This document shows positions 26,701 to 38,700 of a DNA stretch of 64,000 nucleotides, in pieces. A program made the translations under genes and the position numbers. Source of the DNA: Romanomermis culicivorax (Eukaryota; Nematoda; Enoplea; Mermithida; Mermithidae); contig CAWUHX010000075.1 of NCBI GenBank assembly GCA_963922205.1, positions 682,001 to 746,000 of the forward strand, given 5' to 3'. The notes under the pieces are model-generated. The model was not told where the DNA came from. It saw only the letters and a list, made by a program, of their open reading frames with translations, and searched no databases. Position 1 is the stretch's first letter. Each line of letters opens with the position of its first letter.

Positions 26701-29700
26701 CATACTACTCCTTATTGGTCATGTTTGCCGCCATTCACTATGGCATGGCCGATCAACTGCTTATGCAAATGCAGATTTTCGACCATGACAAGGTGGATCC
26801 CAAACAGATCAACACCATTGCCCTCCATTTTTATCAGCAATATCTAATGATTCCGGGCAATGTGAATCGAGAAATGGGGCTAGGTACCCCAGTTATGGAA
26901 ACCGATCAGGTTCAACCAAATATGGTCTACCACATGATGAAGTGTGAGATGTATAACCGTTGGGCGGTGCAGATGCAGGGAAATAACACAGGTTATTATA
27001 CCGCGCCCACGGAGTGTAATCCAGTCCGTCCGCAGGGAGTTCAGTTGCCAAGTGGTTTTTACCCACTACTTCCAAGAGATAACAAACCATTGAAGGACGA
27101 CGGATACACCACAGATAGCGATCCCGACGAAATCCAGGACGTCCAGATACCAGACTGGGTAAATATTTCAAAAGATATCCTGGAAAATCTCAAGTCAGGC
27201 GGAGCCTACTGGGATTTAGACGGGAAAATTTCTTTAACGTTGTACGAAAACGCCAAGCTATACTGGCAACAAGCCGGGAAGCCCGATACCATTCCACAAG
27301 AGGTGTTTTCCTCTAATAACCACTACCCAGTGGGTATCGAGGGCCATAGACAGGCCTATAAGACCAATTTTTACACGCCAAACTTGGCGAAAATTTCAGG
27401 TATGCTGGATGAGCGAAACTTCCCAGAGTTAGAGGTCATCTGCAAATTTATGCCATTGGCTTATCATTTGGCATGGCCTCATTCCAGAGCGGAGTGCGAC
27501 TATGAAACTAGCGCTCTGCTAAACTATAACTTTCTAAATAGTTATACTAAAGAAGGCCAGGAAATGATAAAGAAAATGTCCTGGAAGTCAGGCGACCGCC
27601 TGGCTTACTATTTAGAATTAGCAGCGACGCTACCGCCGTCGGAACCCCGCTTTCCATCTAAAAAAGGGGTATACGCATGGCAGAATCGGTTCGGTTTTGT
27701 CCCGCTACGATTTCGAGAAGCCGAGGAGATCCTACAAATTGGCGACGACAAATCGTTATTGAAGGACGGAGCCTACAAGGTAAATCCTTATTTCTATGTA
27801 ACTTTTTACTACGTAGGCTTCGAGACTTTAACGCCGGGACTGCGGTATCCCATGACGGAAGACGCATCGCCAACCGACTACCCGATTACCTACGCACCGA
27901 GAAATCCGCTCGAGCTCAGACCGGAGTTTGTCAGCAAAAGCTTCCGGGAGAGAACAATCGCTTCGGAAATGCCCGGGTATACACTTACATATACCCCAGC
28001 CGGTGAGTTAATTTCTAAGGTACCACTAAATCGTCCCTCAACTTCCCAAACGGCGCAAGCCGGAGGGACGGGACAGGTCAAAGCGCAGCCGCAGGCGCTA
28101 GCGCCAGTGGTCAAAGCTACACCAGCTTTGGACACTGCTGCTACGCAGGCAGCTGCAGTAGTTGTCGTGGTGCCGCCGCCAATCCAACCAGCGGTGGCAC
28201 AGCCGACTCAAGTACCTCAACTACAACAACCGGCCGAGCCTGAGCCAGAGGTTGTCACCATAATGCAATCAGTACCTCCAGCACCAGCTGTTTTGCCAGC
28301 TAAAGTAAAACAGCTGTTGCCGAAGATACGAAATTCAGACTCTGAGTCCAGTTCAGAGGAGGATGTAGAAGAAGAAGAAGAGGGTGAAATCCTCGAATCT
28401 GAGGGCCAGACATCAGAGAATAAGGATGCGATGGAGGCCAAAACTCAGAAACAGGCTCTTGAGGAGGAAAAAATCCAGACTCAAATTGACGAAGCAGTCA
28501 CCAAAATGTCAGGGATCGATGTCAGACTGGAGAAGATGCAGGAAGCATCCCAGGAGATACCTGTAAAGGCCAAAGATCCTAAGGATTATGACCGTCAAGC
28601 GAAGCAAGAGGCCCTACAGGCCAAAATTCAAGAACAAAGAAGGCTGACGCAGCAGGAATTCCTGCGTCAGAGGGCAATCCAGAGAAAGCTGAAGGAGCAG
28701 GCACTAGCCGACGATAGCTCAGATTCAGCCATCGCAGCGACAGAGCTGATGCGGAGGGGAAGAATTGCCGAGGAAGGTATTCCTGGAATTTATTCCCCAG
28801 ACAAAGTTCAGCAGATGTTAGCTGAAGGGATGTCGGAAAAATTTATCCGACACCTAGCCAAGGAAAAGGTAAGGCGTAGAAAGAGGATAGGTAAGGCCAA
28901 GCGACGCAGACTTGCAGCTCAGGGACAGCAGCAACAAGGAGCGGCCGCCACCGGATCCGAAAACGACGCCTACGATACGGCCGAAGAAACGACGACCCCA
29001 CAATACTCGACGAGCCAAAAGTCGAGATCGGAGACTTCAAAGAGTCAGACGAGAACGGAGACTTCAAAAAGTCAGACGCGAACGGAGACCTCCATAGGCC
29101 AGACAAAATCGGATAGGACAACAGGGTCCACTGCGACAACATCGTACACTCAGACGCGAACGGTATCGAAAACCGGCGGAGAGGTTAGTACTTATTCTGG
29201 CAAAAGTAAATCCGTGCCCTCCAGCTATACCGCAAGAAGTAGCAAACCTGCGGGAAGCGTATTGGTGAAGCCCGATCTTGAATCGGAGGAGAAATTGATC
29301 AAGAAGGTCAAACTGAATGTGGTAGCTACTAGACCCGAAAGGGAACCACAGCAGTTTGTCACTCCTGGTCAATTAGCCGAGACTCTGATTGATTATTGGG
29401 AGTGGCAACGGGAACAAAGGCGCCTAATTGGGCCGATCTCATTTGAAAATCCAGAGGTCGCCAATTATTTCGCCTTTGATCGGCAAGAACGGCCGATAAT
29501 TTACAGAATGGTCAATGATGCCATGGCCGAAATTCACGAAAATTACCGCCAGCAATTCGAAATGCAAGGCGGATTTATGTTTGACGGAGAGCGCATCCCT
29601 GAGGAGATCTGGGAATGGATAATTTTAATTCTCATCCCCAGATGGCTTCAGGACTACGATGCCTCAGACGTCTTTACGGCCATTAGGTATGTGACCCTAA

Positions 29701-32700
29701 TGATTTTTCTTCAGTTGGACTTCGCTCCGATCACGCCAACGGCAATTGGTAGGTGGTATGCCCAGGCGTGTTCGTTTGCGAACAGACAACTAGTCGTTGA
29801 GGCCCAGGGAAACCGCGTAGACGATGTCTACATTGCAGCCTTTAATCAGTATATTTTTATGGGCTCGCAAAGGTTAAACCAGATGGGTGTTAAGAGGAAG
29901 GCACCAGGCGATGACAGGTCGCAAGCTGATAAATTTCAGCGAACGGCTGCCAAGAGCCCGAGTAAGTTCAAAGTGCCTAGACTCCCTCCGGCTAAGAAAC
30001 AACCACCGATGATACAACAATCATCGGCTACGACCAGCCAGAGGTCATATAGTGAAGCTGCTAGCACTTCTTATAAAAGTCCGCTCTCTCGATCAAAATC
30101 AATATCATCAAAATCTCTTAATTCAACTTATCGGACACAAAAACCTCAGCGCAGCAGCTCCACTAGCAGTGGTCAAAGGCAGCAGGGGAGAGACGATATG
30201 TTCTCAAACCCGGCCCCGTACAGGGCTAGACCGGGGTATGACCAAGGTCAACCCAGGGGAGGCTTCAGAGGGCGCCCTCAGCGACCTTACAGAGGCCGAG
30301 GAACCTGGCAACACCAAGGTCAAGACCCGGATGCTGAATTTCATAATCCGAATTTTATTCCGCTAGGTAGACGCGGCGGAAGCCAACAAGGCCAAAATAG
30401 AGGCCAGGATGGAGGTCAAACCCGAGGCCAACCAGGTCAGAGGGGGTACTATCAAGGTAGACCTCGAGGAGGCTACCGAGGCGGCGGGCAGCAGCAGTAA
30501 ATAGCCGCAAAATTTTGGCCCAAAAATTTCTTTTTCGTACATATATTTTTACTTATTTCATAAAACACAAAACCCAAAAACACTAATAAAATAACAAAAA
30601 ATCCAAAAAAATCAAAAAACAAAAAATCCAAAAACATTTCTTTTCGGTGCTGCTGGCCATCAAAAATCTCTTTTTCGACAAAACCGGTGCAAAAACGCAA
30701 CCGTAAAAAATATTTTAACTTTTGGCCACATTCTTGCTCAAATTTTTTAGCGCATTTTAAATTTTGTGATATCCGTACAAACCCGCGTCGTCTTTTTGTA
30801 TCGTAATATAATCTCGTATTTTAGTTTAATTTAGAAAAAATAGAGACGCGGGAAGTCGATTTGCATGCGGTTAGACCCACGGCCAACGAATTGACACAGC
30901 ATGCAGACCGAGCGGCCGAGCCCGAAGCCGACCACACATCCGGCACCGACGTTTACGTCATACTCCTTAGGGCAGGAGGTTATTCCATCAATGCCGAGGT
31001 CAAAATGGACGTCACTTGCCAGCCATTGCGGCGAAGCCCTTGGTATTCGTTGTGTCCAACGACCAGCACAGGAGTTCTATTAGGACAGACTGTGAAACGG
31101 GAGTCCGGTGAGACAAACTGTTTATCAGGAGTCAGCTGGAGTTGTAGATTTTTTCTTTTTGATTAATTCTTTTAATGCCGGGGTAACCCGGCCAAAAGTT
31201 TTTTTTTCTACCTCCCGTAGGTCGGTTTCGACGCGCGAGGGATGTTGGGCACCCTGTTGATGCCAATTTCGTGTGGGGAAATCGACATGCAAATCGACGA
31301 AAAGGGACGACCAGCGGCGCAGACATTTGCATAGAATGGAGCGCCAAAGAAAGACGAAAAGTGAAAGTGAAATCATTCTTCACTATATTCACGTTTTATT
31401 ATATTTTTGGTATTTTTGCTGGCGTCCCCAAATATAACTTTCCCAGCAACTTGTTTTCTTATTGAGTTATTCACTGTGGTATACCCACATTCGTTTTGCA
31501 TAATTCGTCGGACATATTGTTTAATACATTTGTTTGTTTATTTAGATATTATTAGCGATCGACGTAGGCGGAGGGCCAGAGGCCCAGGCGCCGGCTTACA
31601 TCAAGTAAGTTCTGGGAAACCCCTTTCGGGTTATACCCAAGTAAGTTTATCCCTGAGGGGATTCCTTGTCTCATCTAGGAGACTGCGGAGGTCTTTGGTA
31701 AGGCCCCCGTATTTAGAACAAAGTTTATCTTTGTTGTTGTAGGTCTGGGGACAAACGGACTGTTGCACAGATCACCGAGGCTTAGCCAAGGTATCAGTTC
31801 TAACAGGTCAGTTCAGACCCAATCTTTTCTTACGCCTCTTAAGGAAAGACCTGCACAACAGCATTACCAGATCAGATTGAAATACAATGTGTTCTGGATC
31901 CACTCAATATATTTCAATCTGTTAATCATCAGGTACTTTATTCTGTTTAGAAGATCAATATGCATTCAATCATGCAACATACAAAAAACATGGTTGACCA
32001 GGTTGATAATCTAACTAATGGATCAGACAAAACGTTTGCTTGCGCGCATAAGTTGGATTTTGTTGATAAAAAAAGGCAATGCATGCAGCATAATAATATT
32101 ACCACAAACAAATTCAAATTTATCCATCGTCAAAGTCGAATTCATAATATACGTAGCACAGTTGAGGTAACGGTATAATGCAAAAAAGATTTTATTTTCA
32201 ATAAAAATTCATTAGTCGATGTAACGGGAGTTTTACTCATTAGTCGAGGTAACGGGGACAGTCGAGGACTGGGGACACAACGGGTTGGTGTAAGGATTTT
32301 TTGTGGCTGACAGTGTACTATTTCAAAATTCTTACTTATTCTAGTGCAGCTATTATTGTTTACTAATCAAAGTATCAACTGTGAAATGAAATGCAAAAAC
32401 CGTATACGATGTCAATCATGTAAATTCATGTGCTTTGGCTGCATTATACTAATTATGGGGAAATGTTAACGTTTAGCTTTAACATGGTTTTTTCGTCTCC
32501 AGCTAACGTTTGGATCTTCATGTTTATTTATTTTTATTTATCCTTTTTTATTTATCTTCATTGATTTTTTATTTTTATTCATCATGAGTTTTTTCCATTT
32601 AGGCCAAAAGGACACCATCCCACTTCGCCGCTTCGTTAAAAGATACATCCATTTATAATTTACTCGTTTCGTGCGGGGCAGATTTGGACGCCGAAGATGC

Positions 32701-35700
32701 AGTGAGTTATAATCTGATGCATATCATGAGCTGTGCTCATTCATAGTAAAAAAACGTGTCACATTTTACGTCATTTCTTAAATCAAGTATCAACAATATT
32801 CGACTATTGAAACGGGAGCTTACTATAAAAATGCTTTGCCAAATATATGTAGATAATTATGAGCAAAAGTATTGTCTCCAGGATTATTATTGTTTACTTA
32901 TTATTGATTACTAATTATTGTTTACTAATTATTGTTTACTAATTTTGCTGTTTTCTAAGATTTTCAACACTTCATTTATCGAGAGCTGTGTAGAAAGATC
33001 CGAAATTTTTTCAAAATTTATTACGAACCTCATGGATTATAATTTCTTGAGTGTTTTTCATTGGTTGCCGAAGTCGTGCCTTGAATTTTTTCATGTTTCT
33101 GGAATCTATCAAGAAGTTATCAATATGAATCCAGGAAAAGTAGTGATTTTACGTTAAGCCGTAGCAACCAATCTGTGAATTATGAACTCGCATTGAATTC
33201 TGGAAAATGCTATTGCAATAATTTGGCTATCGAACGTACTACTGACTATTTGTAGAGTTGATTCTAGATCGCAGAAAATTTGGTTATATTTACAGTTGTC
33301 TACGATTTAGTCCCAAAAATTTTAAATCTGGTTGTTTTTATCATTAAAGGAGGGTCGAAAACCCGATTTTTATAAAGAAAATCCGCAAGTATTGAGCAAA
33401 GCTCTAGATTCGTGCAAAACCGTGGAAGAAGAGACTAGCCAGAGTCGTTACGAATTGAAATACGGAGACATGGAGATCAACAAAGCCAGTAAGCTGAAAT
33501 CCACTACTTATAATAGTTCATAAGTCGTCATCCTCTCGCGATGGCTCGAATCACAAAAACATGCTGTTTATTGATAATTTCAATTTCTATTCTTTAAGCA
33601 AGAAATTCAAATTTCGAAACCAATGTTCATATTCTTGGGGCGTCAGGGCCCGGAAAAAGCTCCTTAAGGCATACGTGCACCTTAAGCTGTAGGTATACCT
33701 TAAAAAATTTACTCCTTAGTTAAAGAACTACGAAAGGGCCGTTTTTATCTTAGTTTACTATGACCTTTATTTTGATAGTTTACCTGAAAAAAGATTGGAA
33801 AAGACAAATTCATATGAGTATGCGGTTGGATGTTCCATATTTCACTAAATATCGTACGAAAATTGATAGAAAATATCTAAAATTGATGCTTTCAAATGAT
33901 ACGGAGGTTCACATTCCAATTTTCACATTCCAATTTACAAAAAAAATAGAAATTTCCGTTGGAAAATCTGCTCTCTAGAGTGTTGAGGGACTTTTTGTAT
34001 TGAATGGAAAACAAAAAGAAAAAAATGAAAATTACACGATTTATATTTGCGTCTAAATACATCGGAAATATTGCGAATAAAACACATTATCGCTTTGATT
34101 TAAAAAAACTGTTCTACGACAATAACTTCACTTTATACTGGGGCCGGTTGCAATATACAGGATGATTCTGAGCTCGAGATAATGGCGAAAACAAACAAAA
34201 CATATAGAAAAAGTTTGCGATTATCTCGAGCTCACGATAATCTCATTTATTGCAACTGGCCTCAGGGTTTGAATAGTCACGAAAAAATCCCATAAAAAAG
34301 ATAATTTTTTTGCCAAATTTTGTTGTCATTTGAAAGCCAGAAAGAGGTTTAAAAATGTCGGATAACATGATAAAAAAAATTAAAATTTAGTAGATGATTT
34401 GATTGAAAACTGCAAAAAGCAACACAAAAAACCGGAAAAATCACACAAATCGCAAGTTTCGCGACACATCTGAAGGTATCTTACAAAATCAACTGTTCCT
34501 AAGTTCACTGTTCCTTTTTCCAGCACCAACTACACATTAAGGAGTACTCCATAAGGAAAATTTTGACCGAGCGACCAGTTTCAGGAGTCCATTAACTTCT
34601 CTCTAACAAAGGAGCACCTTAAAGGGAACAAAAGCCTGGAGGGGCCATGTTAAAAGGTAGCAGCTGCTAGTCGGATGCTACCAGAACACGAGCTATAGTC
34701 TGTTTTTCCTGAAATACTTGTAAATATCAAGAGTCTAATGCAAGTACTATCGCATATTTTTATTATTTCCTGCAAAACCATTTGTCGTATAAGACTGGAA
34801 ATATGTGAACCTATGGAACTATAACCGTCATCATTTTTGAAATTAAAAAATCCTGCAGTAAAAGCTTTGAGTAGACGATTTTTGGGGGCGGTGCTTCTTT
34901 TTTGTCATTTTCCAATTTGCGATCATTTTATAAAAAACGGTAGTTTCTGACAATCTAATGTACCCATTCGCAGAGAACACCCCACCCACGAAGGAGCAAG
35001 TCCAAAAGTGGATGGACGAAGGGGACGTACAAGAGTTAGAAAAATTGGTTTTGGAAGGTCGGGGGCACATGGTCAGCGAACGCTGGAGTTCGAATCCGGA
35101 GACCGAGGACTTTTTGAGCGTTTTGCCGCAATATCAGGTATTTCTGTCATAAGTAACGGAGTTCAGAGGTCCTGAGATCGGCGGGGATTTTTTTGTGGCG
35201 TCAAGCATTAGCAACGGATTGTTGAACTGTCAAAGTATCCATAACCATTGCTCGAATTATTGGAAAATTTTATTTCCGAAAATTTTTTATGGGATACGAA
35301 AAGGGCCAGTTGAAAAAAATTATTGTCGCTTAAAAAATTTGGCAACCACTTGAAAAAATTTGTTACAACTTGAAAAAAATCGTTACTTTCGAACATGATG
35401 CTCGAGATTTTTAAGATTCATTTTCATTTTTAAGATTTTAAGATGGTGCGCGCATCGCAAAAAACTCAAAATGTAAGAGTTTTTCGATGTTCGACTTTCT
35501 TTTCAAGTACATCGTATTTTTTTCAAGTGCATCGCATTTTTTCAAGATAAATTTGAAAAAATTCATAATCTCACCTTGAAAAAATCTAGATCCCATCTTG
35601 AAAAAAAAATCAAGAGGGGCAGTATATCAAAGGATAAAAATTTCCGAAACTGGTTAATCTCCGCCTCCTATGTTTATATATACGAGAACCCTTCAAAGTG

Positions 35701-38700
35701 AATTTCTAGGAAAATAAATAAATTTTGGATTTTGTCGTCTGTTCTTAGACCATTCCCTTCCCTGGTCAATAATCCGACAAAGAAACGAAAATTTGTATCC
35801 TTTTCTGAAATTACTGCATTTTGGGTTAAAAACAAGCATTTATGACGTTTTCTGGAAAATCTCGAAAAATAAAAATTTTCGTGGAAAACCAATGCTTTCG
35901 AATTCTCCGTTCGAACTAACCTCCCACTCTCTGCGTAAAATCCAAGGGCGTCCCCCGCTAGCAAGCCGTGACCTCAGAAATTCACTTTGAAAAGTATAAG
36001 AACAGTCTCCGCCACCTGTGTATTTCAAGACAGGATTTTGATTTTTTTTCAACACGAGATTAGAGTTTTTCCAAGATGAGATCTTGTTTTTTTCAAGATG
36101 ATATCTTGATTTTTTTAAGATGACGTCTTAATTTATTTCAAGATTATCTTGAAAAAATGCGATGCACTTGAAAAAATTTCGATGTACTTGAAAAGAAAGT
36201 CGAACATCAAAAAACTCTTCCATTTTGATTTTTCGCTGTGCATCTTGAAATTTTTGTTAAGCACCTTGAAATTTTTGCGATGCATCTTGAAAAATGTTTT
36301 GCATCCATGTGCAAAGGTAAACATTTTTTTCAAGTTATAACAAATTTTTTCGAGTAGTGACGATTTTTTCTAGTGGCCCTTCTCGTATTCCGTAATTTTT
36401 ACGCCAAAAATTACTATTTTTTACCCAAAAAATTGAAATTTTTGAGCGTTTTTCTTTTGGCAGTTATAGGTTCAAAAATTTGTGGGGCTTAAGATCACTA
36501 TGTTATTCTAGGTGTTATTCGAGAATGTTTTTTCTGAAGCCATGTGCCCGCTTATTGCCGACTCCAAAACTAACTTCCTCCTTTTTGATGCTTATAGTCA
36601 TCACCTTTTTTCAGTCCAAAATCGATGCGATACACAAATCGGTAGAGGAAGGCGATGTTCGTCGAGTAAAAAGTTTGGTCGACCGTTCCGAAATGGCTTT
36701 GGCCAAGAATAAATGGGGTCTGACCCCTCTACACAACGCAGTTTTGTAAGTTTGCTATCTAGAACATGCTTTTATACAAAAATGACATGATCCTAATCGG
36801 GCAAAAGTTCGAAATCCAGGACTTAATTGGAGCAATAGATCAGTGAAATTCACCAATCTCATAAATTCAATCACCGCGAAACGTTTTTCTTTAGAATTAG
36901 AAATAAAGAAATTGGAATAATTAATACCAGAACTGAATCCCGAAAAAATTTAGGAAGAATTTCTGGATATCTTTTAGACTATTCCAGATAGGTTAATGAT
37001 CTGAAATCAGATCAATCCTTCCTGAACACTCATGAATCTCCACATCCTAACCTGATACTACTTTCAAGTTTTATTCGTTTTTCACATTTTCCCCCGAAAA
37101 CGCAAGATTATAGAAAAAGGGAAAAATTGTTTTTCGTCTTCGACTCTAGTTTTACGTGAAGAAACGATTGTTTTCTGAAGTTCATAGCTTCAAATGAGGT
37201 TTTTAATGGGTCATTCTGCGGCAGATTTTAGAAAAATCGATTGATAAACTACCGTTAAAGAATCGATTAACAAATTTATAAAAATCTATGACTTAAGTAT
37301 TCAATTATTCAAGTCATGGACACTGAAAAGCATGCTGCAACAATATGTACATGAAATTTTATAGCACTCTGCGATACACTATACAGAGTTGTAGTAATTT
37401 CCAGTCCCAGTTCGATTTTGAACTTGATTCGGTTTGATTTATGTTTCAAATGTGTTTGATTTTCTGGTGCATTATTTTGAACACGAAATTCATATTGAAC
37501 ACTGTTCTTGATAACGTTCAGTCCTGCTCAGGTAGTTGTGAATTAAGTTCCGAAAATGAAAAAGTTGATAATCTTATTTTTGATAAATTATGATAGAGAA
37601 ACTGTTTGTATGACGTCAGTCAGATACATGCGAGTTGGGGTGCCTTGCATACATGTTCGGCACAGAAATTTTGATGGATCAGAAAAAGTACCAAGAACTC
37701 GGTCAAAATTTATCAGAATGCTTTGAAATTTCGTTTTTAGATGCGTTTTAGTGTGTTCTGTTACTTCTGACAAAAAATTAAACTGTTTTCTGATCATTTT
37801 CAACATTTTCACATGAAATTTTCAAGTCTGTATGTGATCAAGTCCTCGAAGAGCGCTGAACTATTTTAAAATCATATTAATTTTATACTTGATATTTTTT
37901 TGCAACACAAATTTATTTCTACATTTCATGGTATATAGGTACAGCCGGGTTAAGGTAGAATCCCTTGCTAGCCCCCCCCCCCCCCCAAGAAAATTAATGA
38001 TTCTATGTTTTAGAATGTACCAACATGATCGATTGTGAATCGAGATATCGAATGTATCGGTATCCCGTATGTATCAGTATCCTGAATGTTTCAGTATCCC
38101 GAACAGTGTTTTACAATAAAAACGAAAGTTCCCGTATACATAATGTATCAATATCCCGAATCTGTCGATATTTCGTACGCATTGGTATCCCGAATGTATC
38201 AGTATCTCGAACAGTGTTCATAGTAAAAAAAATTTCTCTGTAGACCGAACGTATCGGTACCCTGAATAATGTCAGGACCTAAGCCTAAGCCTAAGCCTAA
38301 GCCTATGCCCCACACAAATATTTGGGTAAAATGAGAGTGCACGACATGGACAAAAAATGTATATTTGGGATAACGAGAATCAGTCAATGTGACGAAATAA
38401 AAAATTAAATTGCATGTGTTCGGGATACCGCGAAAAAATGCATTATTCGGGACAAAGGTACATTCGGTATAACGATTCATTCGGTATACTGATACTTTCG
38501 GGATACCGATACACAGCAAAATGATTAAATTTGCCGATGTACACGAACAGTTTCATTTTTTTCGGACACCCTATACACATTGATTCAGCATTCGAATGAA
38601 TTCAGTGAATATGCATTCTTTTCTCAGCAAGTTTTCAGACTGGATAGGAGTTAAAAATAGTTTATTACAAACAAATTTTGATCATAACAAACTATTTCAC

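Larger units (their letters stand above)
21241..32283. mobile_element. Element D: ~11 kb block bounded by inverted 17-bp arrays
   Basis: The left end GATTGTGTCC leads into five 17-bp units in register (21247-21331; for example GTCCCATTACCTCGACC). The right end carries the inverted form (32213-32277; for example AGTCGAGGTAACGGGGA) and finishes GGGGACACAAC. A weak inverted match extends further inward. Between them lie the truncated gypsy pol, the exonuclease-RGG gene and about 1.7 kb of hairpin-rich sequence. It may be a composite foldback element that captured retroelement DNA, or a foldback pair with a retroelement inserted inside. No clear target duplication is visible. Confidence 0.6.

Noticed and set aside
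28843-29372. Minus-strand ORFs of about 100 codons
   Set aside because: They are antisense shadows of the repetitive, purine-rich exonuclease-RGG coding sequence.
30861-31166. 101-codon ORF after the exonuclease gene
   Set aside because: Unrecognised composition in a hairpin-rich non-coding stretch.
24742-31760. LTRs of the gypsy element
   Set aside because: I compared the spacer after pol (24742-26060) with the sequence after the exonuclease gene (30501-31760) and the region before pol. No repeated TG...CA block, primer-binding site or polypurine tract could be supported.
21241-32283. Maverick/Polinton identity for element D
   Set aside because: Inverted ends with an integrase suggested it, but there is no protein-primed DNA polymerase B, protease or ATPase, and the integrase is fused to RT/RNase H as in Ty3/gypsy.
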